Below are positions 1 to 4,920 of a DNA stretch of 5,396 nt, one piece after another. The stretch is taken from contig NZ_CAMLHX010000101.1 of NCBI RefSeq assembly GCF_946479965.1, positions 1-5,396 of the forward strand, given 5' to 3'. The notes beneath the pieces are model-generated. The model was not told where the DNA came from, searched no databases, and worked only from the letters and a program-made list of their open reading frames with translations. The stretch is from an uncultured Mucilaginibacter sp. (lineage in GTDB: Bacteria > Bacteroidota > Bacteroidia > Sphingobacteriales > Sphingobacteriaceae). The translations under genes were made by a program, and so were the position numbers. Each line of letters starts with the position of its first letter. Within the stretch, counting starts at the first letter, position 1.

Positions 1-116
1 GATTCCCCTCTTGAGAGGGGCGGAGGGGTGTGTTATGTGAGCGACTTAACAGTAAGCAGCCTAACACACCCCCGCAGCCGCACAGTCCCCACGCGCCCCG
101 TCTCAAGAGGGGAGTC
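1..116. repeat. GC-rich imperfect long inverted repeat (REP/MITE-like)
   Basis: The outer arms, 1-20 and 97-116, match in inverted orientation at 18 of 20 positions. The inner arms, 22-35 and 62-75, match at 12 of 14. The outer left arm is itself a small hairpin (CCCCTC, TTGA loop, GAGGGG). No convincing ORF lies inside, and the segment is visibly richer in G and C than the DNA around it. I recall similar CCCCTC...GAGGGG intergenic palindromes as multicopy elements in Sphingobacteriaceae, but copy number cannot be seen here. The element may extend left of the window. Confidence 0.75.
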
Positions 117-141
117 TTGGCCGCTATAAACCGGATATGAC

Positions 142-178
142 AATAAAAGCCCTGTCGAATTTGGCGCGACAGGGCTTT
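142..178 (-). terminator. Strong intrinsic terminator of the 103-aa gene
   Basis: A perfect 12-bp stem (AAAGCCCTGTCG at 146-157 with CGACAGGGCTTT at 167-178) encloses a 9-nt loop. Read leftward, the stem ends in a T-rich tail. It begins 30 nt past the stop codon at 209, so it fits as the end of the leftward two-gene operon. The stem has A and T runs on both sides, so it could also stop transcripts coming from the left. Confidence 0.85.
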
Positions 179-208
179 CTGATTATAAAGAGATATAGTT
201 AAAAACGC

Positions 209-520
209 TTAGGATGCTTTTGCTAAATGCATTACTGCCGGTAATGGGCTTACGGTTGCCTTTTTAGCACTGTCTATAATGGCATATTTTTCGCGCAGTT
301 TTTTGAGCATTTCAAAGCTGAAAGCGTCGTTTAGCGGCATGTGGTAATCGCCCACAGTTTTTGGGTGGATCTGCAATTTGTCTGCAGCAACCTTTAAGTT
401 TTCGTGATTTATATGGGTAAGTCCGGTATGGCTGTCCGTATCAAAAATTACGAAGGTATCTATCTTGCGGCCCTGGGCATCAGTGTAGATTACAGAAGCG
501 TTAGCTTTATATGTTTTCAT
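209..520 (-). CDS. Hypothetical protein, 103 aa
   Basis: I do not recognise this family. The protein is soluble, with no signal peptide or membrane segment. The N-terminal part (about residues 3-28) alternates like beta strands, residues 31-60 are rich in histidine (H31, H36, H39, H52, H60), and residues 64-86 look helical with many charged residues. It is probably a real gene for three reasons: its ATG shares one base with the TGA of the 36-aa ORF upstream, a strong terminator lies 30 nt past its stop, and its composition is that of an ordinary soluble protein, unlike the serine-rich antisense ORF. No Shine-Dalgarno is visible, which is normal in Bacteroidota and also fits translational coupling. 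No function can be given. Confidence 0.75.
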   Translation of the reverse strand: MKTYKANASVIYTDAQGRKIDTFVIFDTDSHTGLTHINHENLKVAADKLQIHPKTVGDYHMPLNDAFSFEMLKKLREKYAIIDSAKKATVSPLPAVMHLAKAS

Positions 521-630
521 CAGGCAGCTTTTTTTGAACGTAGGGTTTGTAACTCGGCCAACAACAGTTCTTTTAGTTCCATATCGTCAGCTTTTAATAA
601 AATTGCGGTGGTTAAGTCTAAGTTTTCCAT
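520..630 (-). CDS. Small ORF, 36 aa, coupled to the 103-aa gene
   Basis: An ATG at 628-630 opens a 36-codon frame that ends in TGA at 520-522. The final A of the stop is also the first base of the next gene's ATG (TGATG), a typical coupling junction. The peptide runs MENLDLTTAILLKADD, then a leucine/glutamate/lysine-rich stretch ending RSKKAA, and is predicted by eye to be one or two amphipathic helices with a basic end. The frame stays open upstream to a TAG at 679-681 but has no other ATG there. There is no recognisable homologue and no Shine-Dalgarno. It could be a genuine small protein, a partner of the 103-aa protein, or a leader peptide that sets its translation. Confidence 0.5.
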   Translation of the reverse strand: MENLDLTTAILLKADDMELKELLLAELQTLRSKKAA

Positions 631-660
631 GTCGATATATTTTATATGTAAATGGATTGC

Positions 661-691
661 TAAAAGTATGCCATCAGCCTAAAGAGGCTAA
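661..691 (-). promoter_or_regulatory. Candidate promoter of the two-gene micro-operon
   Basis: On the minus strand, TTA (689-691), 20 nt, then TACTTTTA (661-668) resembles the Bacteroidota pattern TTG, about 19-20 nt, TAnnTTTG. The -7 element matches in all but its last base and the -33 element in two of three. The start of transcription would fall roughly 25-30 nt before the 36-aa ORF. The spacer holds a perfect small palindrome (AGCCT-AAAG-AGGCT, 676-689) that could be an operator. The same TACTTTTAGCA string occurs in the candidate promoter of the NIF3 pair. No experimental support. Confidence 0.35.
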
Positions 692-789
692 TTTGCCACG
701 GGAACAGCTGAGAAATGGCTATTTTTGGCTACAAACGTGCTTTTTTTTGCAGGCAAGAGACATTGCTCGCGTGTCGATGCTAATACGCA

Positions 790-808
790 GCCCGAGGCGC
801 ATTCGGGC
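790..808. other. Small GC-rich hairpin in the divergent gap
   Basis: GCCCGA (790-795) pairs with TCGGGC (803-808) around a 7-nt loop, followed on the plus strand by CTTT only. It is too weak in T residues to call a terminator. The rest of the 631-891 gap between the divergent transcription units shows no ORF I would support and is increasingly A+T-rich toward 892, as expected for a promoter region. Confidence 0.25.
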
Positions 809-891
809 CTTTAAAAGCTAGTAAACATTGTAAAACCGTTTGCAGTATTTATTTAAATTGCATTGGCAAAATTCAATTAAGACGGGCAATT

Positions 892-1263
892 ATGAGATAC
901 CTAATCCTTTTAGCGTTAACGCTGACAATCAGTAAAAGCCATGCGCAAAAAACCAATTCGCAAAAAATAGTGAGCGACAGAACATTCGTTTATTTTGATC
1001 AAACGGAAATGCGGGGTTTCAAATACCTGGGCGTAACTTATTTTGTTGAGGAAGATCTGCAAACCGTTGTTGCCATGAAAAATGGAAAAGTAAAGTGGAG
1101 GATAAATGTAGTTTCGGCATGTAGCAACGCAAAATCAAACAAAAGCCAGATCTGGGGTTTAAAGGCTCATAAAGGTAGTATACATGCGCTTTTTAAGGAA
1201 GGCAGTGTTTGGTTGGAACAAGATGGAAGCGTTTTTAGTTGCGGAAGCCAGCCTCTGGAATGA
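892..1263 (+). CDS. Small secreted hypothetical protein, 123 aa
   Basis: Residues 1-18 form a classical Sec signal peptide: MRY, a hydrophobic core (LILLALTLTI) and a likely signal peptidase I site after SHA, leaving a mature N-terminal Gln, common in Bacteroidota. There is no lipobox cysteine, so it is probably periplasmic or secreted rather than a lipoprotein. The mature part, about 105 residues, alternates like beta strands and has two cysteines (C77, C117) that could form a disulfide. VVAMKNGKVKW (59-69) vaguely recalls a PQQ/quinoprotein propeller blade, but one blade is too little to assign a fold. The family is not recognised. The gene is monocistronic, with its own terminator about 60 nt past the stop, and it converges on the NIF3 genes. 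Confidence 0.75.
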   Translation: MRYLILLALTLTISKSHAQKTNSQKIVSDRTFVYFDQTEMRGFKYLGVTYFVEEDLQTVVAMKNGKVKWRINVVSACSNAKSNKSQIWGLKAHKGSIHALFKEGSVWLEQDGSVFSCGSQPLE

Positions 1264-1324
1264 GCGTTGACTTATTTTGCAAAACTTGTGGTGAATGCCG
1301 GTCAAATGGAACCGATAGACAAAC

Positions 1325-1351
1325 AAAAGGCCGATTTTTACCGGCCTTTTT
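1325..1351 (+). terminator. Intrinsic terminator of the secreted-protein gene
   Basis: AAAAGGCCG (1325-1333) pairs perfectly with CGGCCTTTT (1342-1350) around an 8-nt loop, with the right arm running into a five-T tract ending at 1351. It lies about 60 nt after the stop of the 123-aa gene. The A-run on the left arm means it could also act on leftward transcripts. Confidence 0.85.
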
Positions 1352-1353
1352 GC

Positions 1354-1457
1354 TGTTGCAAAAGTGTTGCTAAACTGTTGCTATCGTGTTGCAAAAGTGT
1401 TGCTATCGTGTTGCTAAGGTGATCCAAAAGTGATCCAAAAGTGATCCAAACTGATCC
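1354..1457. repeat. Ten-unit 11-bp tandem array with a core switch
   Basis: Ten 6-bp cores start at 1354, 1365, 1376, 1387, 1398, 1409, 1420, 1431, 1442 and 1452. The first six are TGTTGC and the last four TGATCC, all exact. The 5-nt linkers are AAAAG, TAAAC, TATCG, AAAAG, TATCG, TAAGG, AAAAG, AAAAG, and then a 4-nt AAAC. The period is therefore 11 bp in eight steps and 10 bp in the last. The 11-bp step shifts the reading frame at each unit, so the array is not coding. It starts 2 nt past the T-tract of the upstream terminator. Function unknown: it may be a minisatellite or phased binding sites. Confidence 0.9.
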
Positions 1458-1594
1458 AAAAAAAGGCAAAAAACCGCTGTTTTTAACATTGCACAATATA
1501 CTCATAATCAGCAATTTACACCCAATCTACAGCTAATCTTCCTGACGAATAAGTAGTTTCACATCAAATTGTTAACTGCTTAATATTCAATAAA

Positions 1595-1617
1595 TTACCA
1601 ATTTAATTTTTTGGTAA
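1595..1617 (-). terminator. Weak possible terminator of the NIF3 pair
   Basis: TTACCAA (1595-1601) pairs with TTGGTAA (1611-1617) around a 9-nt A/T loop. Read leftward the hairpin is followed by TTTATTG. It lies about 37 nt past the stop at 1654. The stem is short and A+T-rich, so it would be a poor terminator, but no better candidate occurs before the repeat array. Confidence 0.35.
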
Positions 1618-1653
1618 CGCATTTATTTTGGATCACCTGTAAATCTCCCGCTT

Positions 1654-2487
1654 TTACAAATACTGAAAAGGGGTTCCGCTGGGTATGCTGGTTACCTTAA
1701 CACCGGGTACTTTTGGCGCTATCCACTGGGCGCAATAAACCATGCCCGGCTCCTCGCTTACGGAGTGGCTAAGGGTTAGCAGATTGGTCTTTTCGCCCAT
1801 GCTTAGGCCATCGCGTATTTGCTCAGTGTTCTGGGTTTCGCTGGTTTCGCCGTTAATAACCAGGTCGGGCTTTATTACAGATATATTGCCAATGCCGGTA
1901 AAGCCCAGGCAAAAGAAAACGGTTTTTATCTCGGCATCCATATTACCCACCAGGCGTATAGAAGGGATATTTAGCGCCTTCTTCAGTCGCGCCACAATAG
2001 AGCTTAGCTTCTCGGGCTGTGGCAGGGTAAGCAGCTGGCGGTCCTCGGTTTTATAGTACTTTTCCCAACCCATCTTAAGCAAACAGCCGTAGATAACACC
2101 ATCGGGGCGGTGGCCATGCCAGTGGTCGTGAAAGCGCCATATGGCAATTTTGTTCTTCTCGAGCAGGTCGCGTTTGTATTTATAAACGTCGTCGTCCTTC
2201 AGCCATTCGGTATCGTCGTTATTATTGAAAAAGGGTGTTTCGTGGGCAATTATCATGTTGGCACCGGCCTTAATGGTCTTATTAATAACCTCAATGGTAG
2301 GGAACATGGTGGTAACAATGCCGGTAACCACCTGCTCAGGGCTACCCGAACGCAACTTATCAACGGTTTGTGTTCTTATAGTTTCGTTCTCGCTCAGGGC
2401 AAGCTTTATCACATCCTGCACGGTAAAAGTGGCAGGTGCAGAGGGTTCTGTATAGTAGGTGGTGATTCCCATTTCAGTGCTGATCAA
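1654..2487 (-). CDS. NIF3/DUF34-family metal-binding protein, no signal peptide
   Basis: This is a NIF3-like (YbgI/DUF34) protein of the type that binds two metal ions and often forms hexamers; the physiological role of the family is unsettled. Family marks are TGIVTT (55-60), the metal-ligand segment IIAHE (79-83, H82), RFHDHWH (118-124, H120/D121), NGE (211-213) and the C-terminal SHSVSEE with H241 and E245, which matches the H-x3-E ligand pair of YbgI. It has no PII-like insert, so it is the short form. About half the residues match the neighbour at 2491-3414, from APATFTV onward. The listed start is TTG (2485-2487), only 3 nt after the neighbour's stop. ATG at 2470-2472 (MGITTYY) is equally possible and gives 272 aa. 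With either start there is no signal peptide, so it is probably cytoplasmic, unlike its paralogue. Confidence 0.85.
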   Translation of the reverse strand: MISTEMGITTYYTEPSAPATFTVQDVIKLALSENETIRTQTVDKLRSGSPEQVVTGIVTTMFPTIEVINKTIKAGANMIIAHETPFFNNNDDTEWLKDDDVYKYKRDLLEKNKIAIWRFHDHWHGHRPDGVIYGCLLKMGWEKYYKTEDRQLLTLPQPEKLSSIVARLKKALNIPSIRLVGNMDAEIKTVFFCLGFTGIGNISVIKPDLVINGETSETQNTEQIRDGLSMGEKTNLLTLSHSVSEEPGMVYCAQWIAPKVPGVKVTSIPSGTPFQYL

Positions 2488-2490
2488 AGG

Positions 2491-3414
2491 TTAAACATAT
2501 TTGAATGGAGTGCCGGCGGCAATGTGGGTTACTTTGAGGCCCTGCACCTTTGGTGCCAGCCAGTTGGCGGCGTACTCCATACCGGCTTCCTCGCTAATGG
2601 CATGACCGAGCACAATGAGCTTGGTGTTTAAGCCCATCATAGTTCCATCCTGCACCCGCAAGCAAACTTCCCACTCCCGCGATTCGCCGCTAATGATCAG
2701 ATCAGGCTTTTCGGATTGGATAAGGTGGATAACCTCTGCGCTTGGCACCGAGCCTAAGGTAAAATAGATGGTTTTAACGGGCTTTTTCAAGTCGCCTATA
2801 ACACGCACCTGCGGGGCGCCCAACTTGGTCTTGGTAAGCGCCACGGCTTGCTGCAAAGTAATAGGGGTGGGCAGGGTGATGATCTTAGGCGTAGCCGGAT
2901 TGTAGTATTTCTCCCAACCTAACTTAACCAAAGTTCCCCAGGTTATGCCGTCGGGTTTGTGGGCGTGCCAGCTATCATGGAAGCGCCAGATGGCTATTTT
3001 GTTCTTTTCGAGCAGTTCGGTTTTGTATTTGATGATGTCGTCTTCCTTCATTCGGGCAGTGTTGTCATCCAGGCTATAATACGCGGCCTCGTGACTGATG
3101 ATCATGTTAGCACCCGCCTTTATAGCTTTGTTGATAACCTCCATAGTAGGGAAGGTGGTGGTTACAATGCCCGTAACCTGCTGGTCTAAACTCCCCGCCC
3201 GTATCTGGTCGACGGTTCGGGCAGGTGGTGGGCCGGGCGTTTCGCTAAGTGCGATGTCGATAACCTGCTTTACGGTAAAGGTAGCAGGGGCAGCTCCCAA
3301 GCTCTTGGCGAAGCTGATACCGGGCAGGCCGGTAACAATTGACGCGCCCGCCAGCACACCAACGCCGGCAAGAAACTCCCGCCTGCCGGATAGGTTCGAT
3401 TTGTTTTTCTGCAT
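2491..3414 (-). CDS. Tat-exported NIF3/DUF34-family metal-binding protein
   Basis: This 307-aa protein starts with a twin-arginine signal: SGRREFL at 9-15 (R11, R12), a hydrophobic stretch to about residue 32, and a probable cleavage site after SFA near residue 36. The rest is a NIF3-like domain: TGIVTT (81-86), IISHE (105-109, H108), RFHDSWH (144-150), SGE (242-244) and GHAISEE (H271, E275). These fit the metal ligands of the YbgI-type dinuclear site. Tat export implies that it folds, perhaps with its metals, before crossing to the periplasm. That is unexpected for a family best known from cytoplasmic members. It starts at ATG 3412-3414 without a Shine-Dalgarno and is followed after 3 nt by its paralogue, so the two are surely co-transcribed. 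Substrate unknown. Confidence 0.88.
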   Translation of the reverse strand: MQKNKSNLSGRREFLAGVGVLAGASIVTGLPGISFAKSLGAAPATFTVKQVIDIALSETPGPPPARTVDQIRAGSLDQQVTGIVTTTFPTMEVINKAIKAGANMIISHEAAYYSLDDNTARMKEDDIIKYKTELLEKNKIAIWRFHDSWHAHKPDGITWGTLVKLGWEKYYNPATPKIITLPTPITLQQAVALTKTKLGAPQVRVIGDLKKPVKTIYFTLGSVPSAEVIHLIQSEKPDLIISGESREWEVCLRVQDGTMMGLNTKLIVLGHAISEEAGMEYAANWLAPKVQGLKVTHIAAGTPFKYV

Positions 3415-3436
3415 GATGTTGTATAATCGGTTATGC

Positions 3437-3467
3437 TAAAAGTAGATAATTGGCTTGCAATAAGCAA
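3437..3467 (-). promoter_or_regulatory. Candidate promoter of the NIF3 pair
   Basis: On the minus strand, TTG (3465-3467), 20 nt, then TACTTTTA (3437-3444) fits the Bacteroidota promoter pattern, with one mismatch in the TAnnTTTG element. It lies 22 nt before the ATG at 3414. It suggests that the NIF3 genes can be transcribed apart from the cysteine operon, although no convincing terminator follows cysH, so read-through is possible. Confidence 0.4.
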
Positions 3468-3469
3468 GC
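3453..3469. repeat. 6-bp palindrome inside the NIF3 promoter
   Basis: GCTTGC (3453-3458) and GCAAGC (3464-3469) are perfect inverted arms separated by AATAA. They cover the -33 element and part of the spacer of the candidate promoter, where a repressor site would be expected. As an RNA hairpin after cysH it lacks a T-tract, so it does not look like a terminator. Short palindromes arise by chance, so this is only a candidate operator. Confidence 0.3.
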
Positions 3470-3516
3470 AACTATTTTAATAGATAGCCCATTATTGTAC
3501 AGATGTTACACAGAAT

Positions 3517-4230
3517 TCAGTCTTGTTTAGCTACTTCGTGCAGGCCGCACTCTTTTTTAGACTGGTCTTCCCACCACCAACGTCCGGCGCGAAAATCTTC
3601 GCCTTCGGCAACGGCACGTGTGCAAGGCATGCAGCCTATGCTTGGGAAGCCTTTATCGTGAAGAGGGTTGTAGGGAATGTTGTATTGGCGCACGTATTCT
3701 TTCACTTCATCAAGTGTCCAACTAAAAATAGGGTGATACTTAACAATGTTGTTTGATTCATCCCACTCCACATTGTCCATAAACTGCCTGTTAGCAGATT
3801 GCTCGGCTCTGATGCCGGTTATCCAAACATCATTGCCTTGTAAAGCACGCTTAAGGGGTTCTATTTTGCGGATATAGCAGCATTCTTTACGATTCTCAAC
3901 AGACTCATAAAAGCTGCTGGGACCTTTCGCGGTTACCATTTGCTCTACCAACTCGTGTTGCGGATAGTATGCGTGTATGGGTTTGCCGTATCTTTCCATT
4001 GTGCGGTTCCACACATAATATGTCTCGGGGAACAATCTCCCGGTTTCCAAAGTAAAAACCTTAATATCCAGATTGTTTTCAAATATCATATGAGAGATCA
4101 CCTGATCTTCCCAACCAAAGCTGGTAGAAAAAATAACCTTGCCCGGAAACCGGTTGGCCAACGCTGTTAATGCTTCAACAGGATTTAAACCCGCTGTTAA
4201 TAATTTTACTTCTTCGCTAAACAGATCCAT
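3517..4230 (-). CDS. cysH: APS-type adenylyl-sulfate reductase (CysH family)
   Basis: CysH reduces activated sulfate to sulfite using thioredoxin, in the cytoplasm. The 237-aa protein has the expected order: the nucleotide-binding loop STSFGWED (35-42), KECCYIRK (116-122 region; C117, C118), GCMPCTR (199-205; C200, C203), RAGRWWWE (214-221) and the C-terminal KKECGLH with catalytic C228. The CC...CxxC set is the [4Fe-4S] ligand pattern of enzymes that use APS (EC 1.8.4.10). PAPS reductases of the E. coli type lack it, so the common automatic name phosphoadenylyl-sulfate reductase is probably wrong for the substrate. Length is normal and the gene appears intact. It starts at ATG 4228-4230 with a loose purine stretch (AGAGAG) upstream, and is the last sulfur gene of the operon, 57 nt after the siroheme gene. 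Confidence 0.93.
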   Translation of the reverse strand: MDLFSEEVKLLTAGLNPVEALTALANRFPGKVIFSTSFGWEDQVISHMIFENNLDIKVFTLETGRLFPETYYVWNRTMERYGKPIHAYYPQHELVEQMVTAKGPSSFYESVENRKECCYIRKIEPLKRALQGNDVWITGIRAEQSANRQFMDNVEWDESNNIVKYHPIFSWTLDEVKEYVRQYNIPYNPLHDKGFPSIGCMPCTRAVAEGEDFRAGRWWWEDQSKKECGLHEVAKQD

Positions 4231-4287
4231 CTTTATAAATCTCTCTAAATTAATGCCCTTTACTGTATTCAGTGAAGGATGTGTCTT

Positions 4288-4914
4288 TTACTGGTCGCTA
4301 TCTTTATTCGATAACACTGCAGTTATCCTATTCAGTTCCTTTACTTTATATGCAAAATCGCCGGTTAAGGAATTTCGCAGGTCATTTAACTGCTGTAACG
4401 TAATGTCTAATTCGTCGGGTAAAGCAGAGTTCAATACTTCTTTAATCCGTTTTGCAACTGTTGGCGACTTTCCGTTTGTTGAGATCCCCAGCTTCAGATC
4501 GCCTTTTTTTACTATTGATCCTAAATAGAAATCACATAACTCCGGTTTGTCAGCAACGTTGATTAGTAGCTTGCGTTCTTTTGCCGCTTGCCTTATTTGC
4601 TTATTTAATTCACTATCGTCGGTAGCTGCCACAACTATATCTGCTACGTCCAAATCTGCCGGCTCAAATGATTTTTGCCTGATAGTCACCCCCGAATAGT
4701 TTTCACTCAAGTGCGAAACTTCCGCTAAAACCTCCTTGGCAATAACTGTAACTTTTGCGTTATTGCTATTATTTAGGATAGCTGTTAGCTTCTCTAAACC
4801 AACATTGCCGGCACCAATTAACACAGTATGCAACTCGTTCAGCTTAAGAAATACCGGAAACAACTGGTTTCCCGCATTTTCTTCATTCTGACCGATGTTG
4901 TTTACTGATGCCAT
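4288..4914 (-). CDS. Precorrin-2 dehydrogenase / sirohydrochlorin ferrochelatase
   Basis: This enzyme turns precorrin-2 into sirohydrochlorin with NAD and can then insert iron to give siroheme, the cofactor of sulfite reductase. The 208-aa protein matches the N-terminal domain of CysG and yeast Met8. It has LFPVFLKL (18-25), the Rossmann loop GAGNVG (34-39), VVAATDD (94-100), NVADKPELCDF (119-129) whose D122 aligns with the catalytic Asp104 of CysG, and ISTNGKSP (144-151). A helical dimerisation tail follows. There is no uroporphyrinogen methyltransferase domain, so a separate cobA-type gene must supply precorrin-2; none lies in the window. It starts at ATG 4912-4914, 6 nt after the preceding stop, so co-transcription with the sulfite reductase gene is nearly certain. 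About 17 residues precede the conserved core, a somewhat long N-terminus. Confidence 0.92.
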   Translation of the reverse strand: MASVNNIGQNEENAGNQLFPVFLKLNELHTVLIGAGNVGLEKLTAILNNSNNAKVTVIAKEVLAEVSHLSENYSGVTIRQKSFEPADLDVADIVVAATDDSELNKQIRQAAKERKLLINVADKPELCDFYLGSIVKKGDLKLGISTNGKSPTVAKRIKEVLNSALPDELDITLQQLNDLRNSLTGDFAYKVKELNRITAVLSNKDSDQ

Positions 4915-4920
4915 TATTTA

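Larger units (their letters stand above)
1264..1653. other. Convergent intergenic region without genes
   Basis: This 390-base gap separates the ends of the rightward secreted-protein gene and the leftward NIF3 genes. From left to right it holds the rightward terminator (1325-1351), the 11-bp repeat array (1354-1457), a homopurine/A-rich patch (about 1458-1475), and an A+T-rich stretch with a weak hairpin near 1595-1617. I see no coding frame with a plausible start and no tRNA-like structure. Confidence 0.7.

Noticed and set aside
790..808. Terminator in the divergent gap
   Set aside because: The 6-bp stem has no useful T-tract in either direction, and no gene ends nearby, so it is listed only as a hairpin.
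404..821. Two overlapping plus-strand frames (404-682 and 534-821)
   Set aside because: They are antisense to the micro-operon and run into non-coding DNA. They have odd compositions rich in Ser, Phe and Cys, no terminator and no recognisable domain.
1354..1457. CRISPR array
   Set aside because: Repeat cores are 6 bp and linkers 4-5 nt, many of them identical. CRISPR repeats and spacers are several times longer, and no cas gene is present.
2110..2631. A 173-codon open frame on the plus strand
   Set aside because: It lies antisense to both NIF3 genes, whose conserved motifs and ligands are clear. The frame is a by-product of their codon use, and the same shadow recurs at 2959-3189 in the paralogue.
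3270..3467. A 65-codon minus-strand frame over the start of the Tat-NIF3 gene
   Set aside because: It is out of frame with the twin-arginine signal and runs through the candidate promoter. The NIF3 frame is far better supported.
4139..4528. A 129-codon plus-strand frame
   Set aside because: It is antisense to the starts and ends of cysH and the siroheme gene, crosses their intergenic gap and resembles no family.
4288..4914. Full-length CysG siroheme synthase
   Set aside because: Only the dehydrogenase/ferrochelatase domain is present. No methyltransferase domain follows, and the reading frame ends normally.
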